Of a stretch of DNA of 32,147 bases, positions 1-8,983 are shown piece by piece (within the stretch, counting starts at the first letter, position 1; every line of letters begins with the position of its first letter). The notes under the pieces were generated by a model that was not told the origin of the DNA, did no database searches, and worked only from the letters and a program-made list of their open reading frames with translations. This stretch comes from Bradyrhizobium sp. 139 (GTDB taxonomy: Bacteria > Pseudomonadota > Alphaproteobacteria > Rhizobiales > Xanthobacteraceae): assembly GCF_023074175.1 (NCBI RefSeq), contig NZ_JADPKS010000109.1, forward strand, positions 1 to 32,147. Reading direction: 5' to 3'. The position numbers and the translations under genes are program-made.

Positions 1-131
1 CTGCTGCCTTGGGACTGGAAGAAAACCCCTGTTCAGTCCGCGGCCTGATCGGGCCACCGCGCCAACGCGGTTATCCCGCGGCCCTCACCGGACGGTTACG
101 GCCGAGCCGTCGGGGTCAGGCATGCATCCGA

Positions 132-1646
132 TCACTGCAGAGGGGCGGTGGTGGTCTTGATCGAGATCGATCCTACCTTCACGAATTGTTTGGGCGGTTC
201 GCCGGGCTTTTCTTTGTGCTGCGCTTGAAAGACGACCCGGAGACCGTTGGCGAGTTCTTCCGGGCTCGACAAACCGAGTTCCGAGAGCACATCCTTGAGG
301 GGAATGGTGAGCGTTACGGGTGCCAGGTGCCCGGCGTGACCGCCGTGACTTCCGTCATCGGTCGGCCAGGTAAACGTGCCCAGCTGTCCTACTTTGACCT
401 GCCGTGAGCCTTGCGGGCCGTCGGGTAGCGTCGCCAAGATGTTGAAGCTAAAGCCGCCGTTCTTGCCGTCTGCGCCGACTTCCACGTCCGCGATAACGAG
501 CCATGCCGCGGTGATCGCACCAGGAGCCGCCGGTGCGCCGGCCGCCGTAAGACTATGGAGCTGCGACCGAGCCGATTGCGGAAGATTCAGATCGACGGCC
601 ACCGAGCTCGAACCGAGCGTCATCGGCCTCGCCGCGGCTACGGTAGCCATGGTCGAATTGGCTGCTCGGCCGGTAGGAGGCATTGGCGGTTCGCTCTGGA
701 TGGTGGCTGCTGCAACGATTGCTGGCTGAAAGGCGGGAAGCGGCGCCTCTTCCTCGTAACGATATCCTAGCGAGCCCTGGCTATCCACAACCGCACCGGC
801 AGTCTTCCTCATGTCTCCGGCCTGATCGTACGTGAAGGTTTTTTGCTTCCAACCGGTATCATTCGGATTGGTGTGCCCCGCCATTTTTGTCCAGACCGTC
901 CAGAGCCTGTCGATATTGGCATGATGCACCCAAAACACGGGATCCTTGGCCGACGCCCGGATATTGCCCATGTCTCCGCCGACCAGGTTGTGCACGGCTC
1001 CGTGCGGATCAAGTTCGAGCGGTATCGAGAAGCACTTCCGCCAATCCGCCGGCGAAACCGGCAACAGAGCTTTCTGTTCGAACGGAGACCGGGACAGTGC
1101 GCCGCTGTTGATGCTGTCATTCGCCCTGGGATGTCTAAGCGGATTCGATGCGTCCGTTCCTTCAGTGAAGATCTGCGGCACGTCTTCATCCTCGTACCAA
1201 TTCCAGTAGGGCAGCTCGAACGCCGTCGTGGCGCCGGCCTCTTGAGCGGCGCGCTTGAGCGTCGCCTCGAAGAAAAAGAGAAACGGTCGATGCCAGGAGA
1301 AGAAATGCTCCGCCACGGTACTCGGACGCAGTGGATTGGTCTTGAAGCGAGTGTGTTCGCACTGGTTGTACAGATTTCCTAGATTCCCCGGGTCGTCCAT
1401 CGTGCCGTGGACCGCCGACCAATAGTACCACCCGAGGGGATCGTCCCGATTTGCTTGTGAACGGGCCTTCATCTTGCCGACCCCGGCTCGTAAGGTGGCG
1501 ACCTTCTGAGGATCCTGCGAGAACGACTTGATGTTTTGTCGCGTTCTCACGGCGCCGGTCTGCGCTCTAGCCGCGGTCCCGACGACGACTTGAGGAAGAC
1601 CGATAAGCGCGGCGTAGGAGAGCAACGTCCTTCTGGTGAGAGTCAT
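132..1646 (-). CDS. Secreted tyrosinase / polyphenol oxidase (Tat substrate)
   Basis: A 504-aa type-3 copper enzyme that would oxidise phenols to o-quinones. The CuA site is seen as His80 (HGTMDDP), His98 in a Cys-x-His element (NQCEH) and His119 in FFSWHR. The CuB site is seen as DPHGAVHN (His215, His219) and FWVHHANIDRLW (His241/His242). The Cys-x(n)-His spacing and the FxxWHR block are like rhizobial MelA-type enzymes. A C-terminal domain of about 200 residues follows, rich in beta-type sequence, as in many polyphenol oxidases. The N-terminus has a twin-arginine signal (TRRTLLSY, then a hydrophobic stretch ending in ARA), consistent with Tat export of a cofactor-loaded protein. The ATG at 1646 is chosen because AGGAGAGG lies just upstream and the Tat signal starts there; the frame stays open to a TTG at 1700. 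It is the last gene of a three-gene minus-strand operon. The natural substrate is unknown. Confidence 0.9.
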   Translation of the reverse strand: MTLTRRTLLSYAALIGLPQVVVGTAARAQTGAVRTRQNIKSFSQDPQKVATLRAGVGKMKARSQANRDDPLGWYYWSAVHGTMDDPGNLGNLYNQCEHTRFKTNPLRPSTVAEHFFSWHRPFLFFFEATLKRAAQEAGATTAFELPYWNWYEDEDVPQIFTEGTDASNPLRHPRANDSINSGALSRSPFEQKALLPVSPADWRKCFSIPLELDPHGAVHNLVGGDMGNIRASAKDPVFWVHHANIDRLWTVWTKMAGHTNPNDTGWKQKTFTYDQAGDMRKTAGAVVDSQGSLGYRYEEEAPLPAFQPAIVAAATIQSEPPMPPTGRAANSTMATVAAARPMTLGSSSVAVDLNLPQSARSQLHSLTAAGAPAAPGAITAAWLVIADVEVGADGKNGGFSFNILATLPDGPQGSRQVKVGQLGTFTWPTDDGSHGGHAGHLAPVTLTIPLKDVLSELGLSSPEELANGLRVVFQAQHKEKPGEPPKQFVKVGSISIKTTTAPLQ

Positions 1647-1672
1647 CTCGCCTCTCCTAAGGTTCGGGACGG

Positions 1673-1996
1673 TCAGTCCGGGCACCCTTGCGTGATCCAA
1701 TCTTCGATAATCTTGATCTGATCATCCGGTATGAACGGCCCACCCTTGGGCATACGTAAAGCCGGGCCGGCAATACCTGTCCGCAGATCGATTATTAGAT
1801 TCGTGGCTGCTCCGTTTTGCCCGATAAGTTCGGGTTGAATGAGGCGTTTTCCATGTCCTGACGCAGCGAGAAGGTTTTCTTTGGTGTCCCATTTGAAAGT
1901 CGCGCCGTGGTTTTCCACTTGCGCCGGCCTACCCTTGGCTTGCACCCACGCGGCCATGCCGGCTTCGAGAATTCCTTTCACTTGGTCAAAACCCAT
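1673..1996 (-). CDS. Small tyrosinase-operon protein, cytochrome-c-tail-like
   Basis: A 107-aa protein encoded between the CxxCH protein gene and the tyrosinase gene, 26 nt before the tyrosinase ATG. The SD GGGAGGGG precedes its ATG. It has no signal peptide and no CxxCH. Its C-terminus (RMPKGGPFIPDDQIKIIEDWI) resembles the tail of small c-type cytochrome domains, where a Met-Pro-x-Gly loop and a final amphipathic helix follow the haem. The family was not recognised. Because it sits between two exported redox proteins, it may be a partner or a derived cytochrome fragment. That is inference from position only. Confidence 0.7.
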   Translation of the reverse strand: MGFDQVKGILEAGMAAWVQAKGRPAQVENHGATFKWDTKENLLAASGHGKRLIQPELIGQNGAATNLIIDLRTGIAGPALRMPKGGPFIPDDQIKIIEDWITQGCPD

Positions 1997-2011
1997 GTGC
2001 CCCTCCCGGCG

Positions 2012-3466
2012 TCACTTAGAGTCGACTACGAACTTAGAGAAGATGTGGCTGACGTTCAGCTTCTTAGCCTGCACGATCACGTTTCCGTCGTTGTCCGTCA
2101 CCGCCTGAGTATCGTGACAGCTGAAGCAGTTGACGAAGCTGTTCTGCGTAAAAGACTCCATGGCCAGACTGGAGAGTCCGTCTTCGCCAGCGACGATCGC
2201 TGCCGGGTTGTCCGTGTCCATTCCCGCGGGGTTGGCGATCGGCATGTTTGTCTTGAATTGATCGGGCTTGTCCATCCAAATCGCACCGACGAGCCGATAA
2301 TTGCGGCGTGCATCGTTGGGGGCGTTTTTCGCAAACAGCGCGGTCATGGATTTGTTGAGGTCTACGATATCGCCGTCCTCGTCCGTCCCCGTCCCGACAG
2401 ATTTCGAACCCGGAAACATACGGTAGATAGAAGTTTGAATTGGCTTCCCGCCCGTCGTAAACGTCTGGGATTTTTCATCGAATGCGGCTGCCATCGCAGC
2501 TTCGGTGAGAAATTGATTGGCCGCAGATGCAATAGTCCCGCTTTTGTACAAGACAAAGTCCCGCGTGCTGATCGGACCATCGAGCCCGCCAGGTAAACCG
2601 TTGTCAACCGATGGCTGAGCGGCCGCCGCCGGAGCGAGGTCGCGAATGCCGTTACCATCGACGTGCTCGAATGTGGCCCAGACGAATTCAGGGTGCCCCT
2701 CGGGAATGAATACGACGTGGAGTGCGAGCAGAGCGACAGTCTCGGTTCGAGGTGGTGCGGTCTCATCGACAACCAATTTCGAGCCGTCGCGTTTCAACGT
2801 AGGCACGCTTGCCTCGGCGACTGTTATGTAATCAGCAGGCGGGTTGTTTTTCGGAACGACTCGCCAAGCCGATTTGAGCTCCACAGCTCCTTTCGGCAGC
2901 TCGAGTTCAGGGTCAGCACTCTGGACCGCAGCCTTCGTCGTCAGCTTCTTTGCCGACACGAAATCGGCGAACGTCTGATTGATGTGAATGGCGTAGAAGA
3001 TCGGTTGGCCATCTTGATCAATCAGAAGGCCGGCGAAACCGGCTTGGCGCACGCCTGCATTTATCGAGCCCGGATCGTTCGGACCTGGAATTCGCACCGT
3101 CGCGACGTTGAAATTGTTGGAGCCTTTCAGGCCACGAGGCGCCACCGCCAGCAAATTCAGCCTCTTCGCCGCGAACTGAGGGGCGATCTGTGGCCCGAAT
3201 ACATCGCCGATCGTCGGATACGATAAGAACGCTGGATTTCCGTTCACGGGGCGAGCGGCAAAAAGGAAATTGTGCCAAGCCGGTTTGTAGAAGACGCAAT
3301 CCGGCTCCGGATGTGGCGGCGGGCGATCAAAGGCGGGAGCCGGCGTATTTGGTAACCATTGCGACTCCGCAGGGCAGTCCGCGCAGCCGAGTGTGGGAAA
3401 GAGAAGGGCGAAGGCGATCGTCGCGGCCGCTCTCAAATTGACGAAACGAAATACGATAGGGTCCAC
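2012..3466 (-). CDS. Secreted protein with one C-terminal CxxCH haem motif
   Basis: A 484-aa protein with an N-terminal signal peptide (hydrophobic IAFALLFPTLGCA) and a single c-type haem-binding motif, CFSCH at residues 447-451, close to the C-terminus. The long middle part shows no motif I can name. It starts at a GTG preceded by GGAGG at good spacing. It is the first gene of the operon, and the next gene starts 15 nt after its stop. The layout (secreted haem-type protein, small protein, tyrosinase) suggests the three products act together in the periplasm, perhaps in electron transfer or in removal of quinone products. The haem site is seen; the role is inferred. Confidence 0.75.
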   Translation of the reverse strand: MDPIVFRFVNLRAAATIAFALLFPTLGCADCPAESQWLPNTPAPAFDRPPPHPEPDCVFYKPAWHNFLFAARPVNGNPAFLSYPTIGDVFGPQIAPQFAAKRLNLLAVAPRGLKGSNNFNVATVRIPGPNDPGSINAGVRQAGFAGLLIDQDGQPIFYAIHINQTFADFVSAKKLTTKAAVQSADPELELPKGAVELKSAWRVVPKNNPPADYITVAEASVPTLKRDGSKLVVDETAPPRTETVALLALHVVFIPEGHPEFVWATFEHVDGNGIRDLAPAAAAQPSVDNGLPGGLDGPISTRDFVLYKSGTIASAANQFLTEAAMAAAFDEKSQTFTTGGKPIQTSIYRMFPGSKSVGTGTDEDGDIVDLNKSMTALFAKNAPNDARRNYRLVGAIWMDKPDQFKTNMPIANPAGMDTDNPAAIVAGEDGLSSLAMESFTQNSFVNCFSCHDTQAVTDNDGNVIVQAKKLNVSHIFSKFVVDSK

Positions 3467-3978
3467 GGAAAACCTCCGCGATGATTGCGTTGAATGATCT
3501 GTCCGAACCTCGAAGGCGTCTGAAAGTGGCGCGCGTCAGAAAATAATTGTCGATCCCGGCCAAACGTTAATGTGGCTCTTGGGCCGGCAAACGAAATTCA
3601 AAACCTGGCAGTAAACCGAGTGTGTCGACTGGCTGATTGTTAGATCTTTTTGCGGCAATTTGCAATTGTATTTTAAGGGGACTCATATGTTGGCCAAGCG
3701 GAACGCTTTAGCCATAGTTAGATATCGATGATGTCGCCGGCCAAACGTATCTCTCTTCAATCGCTGGAAGAGATTGGCGCATGAGTTGTGACCGAGGAGT
3801 TTCCCTGACCTCAACGTCGAGGGGTGGAGCCCGTCGAGACAGCTCGTCGCCGTTCGTCTCGCATATCTTTCATGTCTTTCAAGCCTCAACAAGACGGCTA
3901 TCTCCAAACAGCGCGCTTGTCGGGGCCTTTACATTTATAAGTTGTTGCGACATCCTTGCTCTAAGCAAGGGGGGCAGG
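3467..3978. other. Divergent intergenic region, with possible 14-codon leader ORF
   Basis: About 510 bases between the divergent starts of the tyrosinase operon and the lipoprotein gene; it should hold promoters for both. No clear sigma-70 box can be assigned. A very short plus-strand ORF at 3687-3731 (14 residues) has a good SD (AAGGGG) seven bases before its ATG. It could be a leader peptide or chance. Nothing else is recognisable. Confidence 0.35.
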
Positions 3979-4854
3979 ATGAAGAGTGTTCTGGCGTTGT
4001 GCGCCGCACTGGGTTTATGCGGTTGCGCGTTGTTGCCAATGGACGAACGGCACGGCGCCGCGACGATCGAGACATTCAAGCAGAGCATCCAATGCGAGAT
4101 CGCGGCCGTCGCCACTGACCCACGATTTGCACACTTTCAACTCTCGAAATGGCTGGTGAAGACGTCGTTGGATATGACGTTGATAGACACGTTGTCTGGA
4201 GATGCGAAGGCTACCGTTCCCATTCCGAATCCCACGCTGCCCAACATCTTTCCGGGTGGGTCGCTCAGCGGAAAGTTCACCCACACCGGCCACGTCGATT
4301 TCGCCGTCTCGATTCCGGAAGCCATCGCCATCTATGGCGACAAATGCCAAGGACCCGATCCCTCCCAGACCCATCTCGGTCTTGCAGACTGGATAGCCGC
4401 TACACTTGACCAAATCCGGCCCGAGAACCACGGTGGGCTGAGCTACACCGTCGACGTGGACGTAATCGCCAGCGTAGGGTCCCGTTTTGGATTCGTCTTC
4501 AGCATCGTCAATACAGTCGATTCCAGCGCCGGTTATCAGCGGGAAGGTGTGCATCATCTCGTCGTAACGATGTCGGAGCCGACACCGCCGTCAGGCCCGT
4601 TGGCCGTGCGGGTCGTTGGACCGGTACGCGTCGTCGACAGCAGGCCGGTTAGACAGCCCCAGCTACAGCCCGACGCATCATCAGGTCAGCAAGGCGAGGT
4701 AACGCCGGAGCCGCCCCATGTCGCGAGCAAACCACGGGTGCGACGCGCGCCACAACTGCCCTATCGCAATCCCGCTCTCGAAGATCCAAACTTGAACAGG
4801 ATGCTCCAGCAACAGGCTCCGGTCAGGCTTGCCCCGGGGACCGTCTTACGATGA
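3979..4854 (+). CDS. Putative lipoprotein of unknown function
   Basis: A 291-aa protein starting at an ATG preceded by AAGGGGGGCAGG. The N-terminus is a short signal peptide ending in an LCGC lipobox-like site, so lipidation at the second Cys is likely. The mature N-terminal two thirds has alternating beta-type sequence. The last 70 residues are rich in Pro, Gln and Arg and look disordered. An in-frame extension to 3781 exists but has no ribosome site and would bury the signal peptide. It ends 4 nt from the stop of the convergent gene. No family was recognised. Confidence 0.75.
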   Translation: MKSVLALCAALGLCGCALLPMDERHGAATIETFKQSIQCEIAAVATDPRFAHFQLSKWLVKTSLDMTLIDTLSGDAKATVPIPNPTLPNIFPGGSLSGKFTHTGHVDFAVSIPEAIAIYGDKCQGPDPSQTHLGLADWIAATLDQIRPENHGGLSYTVDVDVIASVGSRFGFVFSIVNTVDSSAGYQREGVHHLVVTMSEPTPPSGPLAVRVVGPVRVVDSRPVRQPQLQPDASSGQQGEVTPEPPHVASKPRVRRAPQLPYRNPALEDPNLNRMLQQQAPVRLAPGTVLR

Positions 4855-4858
4855 AGGT

Positions 4859-5290
4859 TTAATCGATCGATGGAGGCTGGGCGCTCTCCAGCACTATCGC
4901 TCGGCCCAGCCCTCTCACGAACTGTTCCCTCAAGACGCCCTGGATTTTTACCTTCTTGCCTAGATAGTCGGCTTGGGTAGGCGGGGTGCTCTGTTGGCCG
5001 CTCAGTGGCCGTTGTATTTCAAGCGGCGCCCTCAAACGCACGACGACCGATTTGTCCGAGCCGGGTTGCTTGATGACCATCCGCGAATTAGTGAAGTAGT
5101 TCGTGCCTTCGTTCTCGAGGACGCCCTCGACCACCACATTATTGTTCAAGAGTTTGTCTTTGTTCTGGATTACTTGCGACGGGGTGAGCACCTGGGCCGG
5201 GCCGGTAGGGCCTGATGTCTGACCGTGCGCCGGAATTGAGGCTGCAAGCAGCAAAACCATGGCTGCGAAGCTTGGAATGCGATCGGGCAA
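4859..5290 (-). CDS. Small periplasmic OB-fold-like protein
   Basis: About 143 residues: a signal peptide (hydrophobic MVLLLAASIPAHGQ) followed by a single domain with the pattern of an OB-fold or bacterial NirD/YgiW-type barrel (NNNVVVEGVLEN, LGKKVKIQGVL). The start is a judgement. The first in-frame ATG (5326) has no SD and adds a charged tail. A TTG at 5290 has GAGGAG just upstream and gives a standard signal peptide beginning MPDRIPSF. It is divergent from the M6 protease gene, with about 98 bases between the starts, so the two may share a control region. The function is unknown. Confidence 0.65.
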   Translation of the reverse strand: MPDRIPSFAAMVLLLAASIPAHGQTSGPTGPAQVLTPSQVIQNKDKLLNNNVVVEGVLENEGTNYFTNSRMVIKQPGSDKSVVVRLRAPLEIQRPLSGQQSTPPTQADYLGKKVKIQGVLREQFVRGLGRAIVLESAQPPSID

Positions 5291-5388
5291 GCCAAATCTC
5301 CTCGATGAATCGATTGACAGCGCCATCGTTTTAAGGTTGCATTAAAACCATATTGCAACATTTTTCCTGGTGCGTGGATCGGCTTTTC

Positions 5389-6915
5389 ATGCGCAAATTT
5401 CTCCTCGCCAGCTTTACGCTTTCTGTTATGGTCGTTTCGGTCCCGACCGCATTCGCTACAGAGCCTCCGGCAGGTGGAGGCGAGTATCCCAACACGGAAT
5501 TCGCTGATCGCTTCCGTCGGTTTACCACCAAACGCGGCTTTCTAAACCTCACAAAATCGATCGTTGCTAATCGTGTCGCCGTTGAGACAGGCATATTGAC
5601 CGTCGACGCGGCGGATGAACGCGGAGGAACCCTGATCAAGGGCCGCAGGTCGATCCCCGTGATCGCGCTCAAATATAAGGATACGGCACAAGACCCCTAT
5701 GCAGTCTCCAATCTCGAGCAAGAGCTTTTCAAAGGACCTTGGCCCACCGGCACTATGTCGGATTTCTATACGCAGATCTCCTATGGGCAGTTTTCGGTGG
5801 AAGGGCAGGTGCTTCCTTGGTGGAAAGCCAGCAAGTCGGGCTCCTATTACGAGGGCGTCGTGCAGGAGGAGCAGCAGAGTGGTATCGTGAAGAAGATCCC
5901 CTGCAATGGCATGTGCTCGACCGCAAAGCTAGGCGAACTGCTCGTCGCGGGACTTACCGCAGCCGGAAAGAAACTCGATTTCTCGAAGTTCGACAACGAT
6001 GGACCCGATGGCGTGCCGAACTCCGACGACGACGACGGTTACGTCGACTTCGTCGCCTTCGTCCATCCAGGGCGGGGAGGCGAGTGCGGTGCCCCGGATG
6101 GCCAGATCAACAACAACATCTGGTCGCACCGTTTCAGGCTTACGGATCTGAACGGCAGGGACTACGAGACGAAAGCGAAGGGGAAAGATGGTCGCCGTAT
6201 CAGGATCGACGATTATGTCATCATGCCCGCGCTGGATTGCGACGGAAAACGCATGATTGAGATTGGCGTGTTCGCTCACGAATTCGGGCATGCATTCGGT
6301 CTCCCCGACCTCTACAACACCGGCAGGTCGGCCAAATCGCAAGGCGTGGGCACTTGGGACCTCATGGGAGCGGGCTCCTGGGGAGGGGACAACAAGACGC
6401 CGGAGCGGCCGTCGCATATGTCGGTGTGGTCGAAGGCGTTTCTCGGGTGGGTATCGCCGCTCGTGGTGACTGAGGATATGACGCACGCGACGCTTCGGCC
6501 GGTCGAGGACTTCCCAGACGCGCTGCGGATCAACGTTTCCAACGACGTCTACTATCTCCTAGAGTATCGGACAAAGAAGGGCTTCGATGAGTCCTTGACG
6601 GGCCCCGGCGTCGTCATATGGCGGATCAACAACGCGGTGACCCAAATTGGCTTGCTCAACAACTCCGTCAACAACGATCTCAACAACGAAGGCGTCGCGG
6701 TCATCCAGGCTGATGGATTGCTCCAGCTCGAAGACATAAAACAGTTCAACCGAGGTGATGCCGGCGACCCGTATCCGGGTACTTCGAACAACACCGCCTT
6801 TGACAATGGAAGCAAGCCCGCGAGCACCGGCAAGATCGCCATCTGCAACATCAGCTTGACTGCAGCGGCCGCATCATTCGACGTTCACGTCGGGTCCGGC
6901 TCCTGTCAGAAGTAA
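5389..6915 (+). CDS. Secreted M6-family (immune inhibitor A-like) metalloprotease
   Basis: A 508-aa protein with a clear signal peptide ending near AFA. The zinc site HEFGHAFGLPD is at residues 297-307, matching the HExxHxxGxxD signature of M6 peptidases (His297, His301 and Asp307 as ligands, Glu298 as catalytic base). A downstream GVGTWDLMGAGSWGG block is also typical of M6 enzymes. An Asp-rich stretch (NSDDDDGYVD) may bind calcium. The C-terminal part is probably a small beta domain. The ATG at 5389 has only a weak SD; a TTG at 5353 is possible but less likely. It is convergent with the S8 protease gene. A role in degrading extracellular protein is inferred from the family. Confidence 0.85.
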   Translation: MRKFLLASFTLSVMVVSVPTAFATEPPAGGGEYPNTEFADRFRRFTTKRGFLNLTKSIVANRVAVETGILTVDAADERGGTLIKGRRSIPVIALKYKDTAQDPYAVSNLEQELFKGPWPTGTMSDFYTQISYGQFSVEGQVLPWWKASKSGSYYEGVVQEEQQSGIVKKIPCNGMCSTAKLGELLVAGLTAAGKKLDFSKFDNDGPDGVPNSDDDDGYVDFVAFVHPGRGGECGAPDGQINNNIWSHRFRLTDLNGRDYETKAKGKDGRRIRIDDYVIMPALDCDGKRMIEIGVFAHEFGHAFGLPDLYNTGRSAKSQGVGTWDLMGAGSWGGDNKTPERPSHMSVWSKAFLGWVSPLVVTEDMTHATLRPVEDFPDALRINVSNDVYYLLEYRTKKGFDESLTGPGVVIWRINNAVTQIGLLNNSVNNDLNNEGVAVIQADGLLQLEDIKQFNRGDAGDPYPGTSNNTAFDNGSKPASTGKIAICNISLTAAAASFDVHVGSGSCQK

Positions 6916-6967
6916 CGACCGGCGGGCACCCTTAGCGGTGGTGGAGGCTTTCCATTCAGCAAGGAGC

Positions 6968-8983
6968 CTACGTCAATCTCATGCCCGGAACGAAATCGAA
7001 CAACTCACTCCACGGAACGGTCGCAGTGCCGCCGGTCGCTTGGTCTATCACTATCCCGGTTCCCGCGGGCGAACAGAAGAACGGTCTCACCCGGTGATCG
7101 TCGTTCTCGTAGAGCACCCGAAGGCGAGACGGATCCTGTGGCAAGACCGTGATCTTGCGAATTCGATTCGCTTCGAGCTCGTCTCTGTCGGAGCAGAGGT
7201 TGACGAAATTCGGCCTCTTCCACCGTCCAATCAGCCACGCCGCCCCCTTCTCGGACTTTTCTACGACGTCTTCGTAGACACTGACTGCCTTCGCAGGGTC
7301 GAGAATGCCGGCCGCGGCGACGAGACCGTCTAGTTTCGGTACATACCTTGACGATGCGATGAGTCGATTCTTTATCGCGTTCGGGTTTTCTACCCCGAGC
7401 GACCGTATCAAGGCCGCCGTGAATGACACAAAAGGGGCCGCTATCGAGGTGCCGAAGTTCCTGACGGTTGCGCCTTGTCGGGAAGTCTGATCGATGGCAC
7501 AGCCAGGCGCGGCGATGTCGACGTACTCCGGAGAGAAGTTCGAGAAATTCGCCCGGCGCCCGTCCGGTCCGTGCGCGGCGACCGTAATGGCCTGGTCCTG
7601 TAGGCGGCCGAGCTGCCCGCCAAAGAAAGCGGGATACAGCGGCTTGATGTTCAGATCCTTCCCTCTATTCCCCGCGGCTATGACGAGAAGAAGTTTTGGG
7701 TAACCTCTCGCGGCAGTGACGACGTTGTCCATGCTGTTGGGTGAACCGACACTCAGGTTGACAATGTCCGCATAGCTCGAAGCATACTGAAGGCCGCGAA
7801 GAATTGCGCCCTCGCGGATTTCAAATTTGTTCTGGTCGGCGAGGACTAGATTGACGACCTTCAGCCGGAGATGCTGCGCGAGGCCCGTGAGCTGCCGGGT
7901 CTTCGCTCCGCCCGTCGCGAGATCGGCGACGTACCACCCGTGTTCGGCGGCCTCGTAGCTGGCGGCGGGCGCGATCTTTCCCAAGCCGCGCGCATCTATT
8001 CCGTACACGTCATCGATGAAGCCGTTTCGGTCGTCATCAACGTTGTTGTTCGGAACTTCGAGCAAGTTACGTTCAAGCAACTGAACGGGAATTTCTGCCG
8101 AAGGCAAGTCGACACCAGTGTCGAGAACCGCTATGCGGGCCGGCTTTACAGTTGCGCCGGCCGTCTCGAGGGCGAGTCTATTTCTCGCCAAGGCCGCCGA
8201 AATAGCCCCATCGTTGATCGGCCATGCCGCATTGGGGTCGGCTGCGCTGCAATCGGACTTGTCGACGAATCCCGTCTCGAAGTTCAGCGGTTTGATGAGC
8301 TCAATGTCCTCTACTCCGGGAGCCGCGGACTGCGCTTGCACGTTTGGCTGGGCGGCAGCGGTCGTGGCGGTAAGTCTTTCGAGCTCATTGACAACGGTTT
8401 CGGGCGAGGGAGCGGCTTCGTTAAGCTGGATCGTCGTGAACTTGCTGACGACGGGCAGCACGACCTGCTTCGCGTCCTTCGGGTCATCCAAGTTGAGGTC
8501 TGGATTGAGAATGCGGACGAGTTGTCGAATGGTCTTGTTGCACCGGAGGTCCTTGTCGTTGGGCCCGCAAGGCTTCAGAACGGCCTCGGAGTCCGTGCCT
8601 ATTTCTCGCTGAATGACTGTGTCGATCGTGTCGTTTGGTCTCAATGGTACCTTGGCATCGCGAGCCCATTGCACGCATCCAGGCACAATGACGTTTCGTG
8701 GCCTGTTTACCGGCGCTCTCTCGAAACTCGCTCCGTTGAGCTTGTAGAACTCTTCTTGGTAAGTGTTGGACAGACCCCCGCCGCAAAACGCCCGCATGAA
8801 CGTTTCCGGTTTGACGCCTGCAGGTATCGTCAACTCCTTAGGTTTCGAAACGCCTGCCAAGTATTGGACCGCCTGATCTGACAGCGCTGAGGTGGCACGT
8901 ACGGTCACCGTTTGGGCACGGCCGGTCGACGTCGCTGAGAAGAATACCGTAATCAAGGCTGCGGACGCGAGAAGCTTCCTCAT
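6968..8983 (-). CDS. Secreted S8 subtilisin-like protease
   Basis: A 671-aa precursor with signal peptide (MRKLLASAALITVFF...GRAQ), a long N-terminal region of about 260 residues containing several cysteines, then an S8 domain. The triad is Asp288 (AVLDTGVD), His348 (AEHGWYVADL) and Ser513 (NFGTSIAAPF); the NLSVGSP and VIAAGNRG blocks also fit subtilases. About 100 residues follow the catalytic domain. The start at 8983 is chosen because its ATG overlaps the upstream S1 protease stop as ATGA, implying translational coupling. A second ATG at 8989 is equally possible. The N-terminal region may be an inhibitory propeptide, which is inference. Confidence 0.85.
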   Translation of the reverse strand: MRKLLASAALITVFFSATSTGRAQTVTVRATSALSDQAVQYLAGVSKPKELTIPAGVKPETFMRAFCGGGLSNTYQEEFYKLNGASFERAPVNRPRNVIVPGCVQWARDAKVPLRPNDTIDTVIQREIGTDSEAVLKPCGPNDKDLRCNKTIRQLVRILNPDLNLDDPKDAKQVVLPVVSKFTTIQLNEAAPSPETVVNELERLTATTAAAQPNVQAQSAAPGVEDIELIKPLNFETGFVDKSDCSAADPNAAWPINDGAISAALARNRLALETAGATVKPARIAVLDTGVDLPSAEIPVQLLERNLLEVPNNNVDDDRNGFIDDVYGIDARGLGKIAPAASYEAAEHGWYVADLATGGAKTRQLTGLAQHLRLKVVNLVLADQNKFEIREGAILRGLQYASSYADIVNLSVGSPNSMDNVVTAARGYPKLLLVIAAGNRGKDLNIKPLYPAFFGGQLGRLQDQAITVAAHGPDGRRANFSNFSPEYVDIAAPGCAIDQTSRQGATVRNFGTSIAAPFVSFTAALIRSLGVENPNAIKNRLIASSRYVPKLDGLVAAAGILDPAKAVSVYEDVVEKSEKGAAWLIGRWKRPNFVNLCSDRDELEANRIRKITVLPQDPSRLRVLYENDDHRVRPFFCSPAGTGIVIDQATGGTATVPWSELFDFVPGMRLT

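Noticed and set aside
9..407. Plus-strand ORF over the tyrosinase C-terminus
   Set aside because: It runs antisense to a convincing tyrosinase domain, starts at TTG without SD and has an arginine-rich, shadow-like composition.
3683..3907. Minus-strand 74-residue ORF in the divergent intergenic region
   Set aside because: No SD, no recognisable motif, and it overlaps the in-frame extension of the lipoprotein gene; likely chance.
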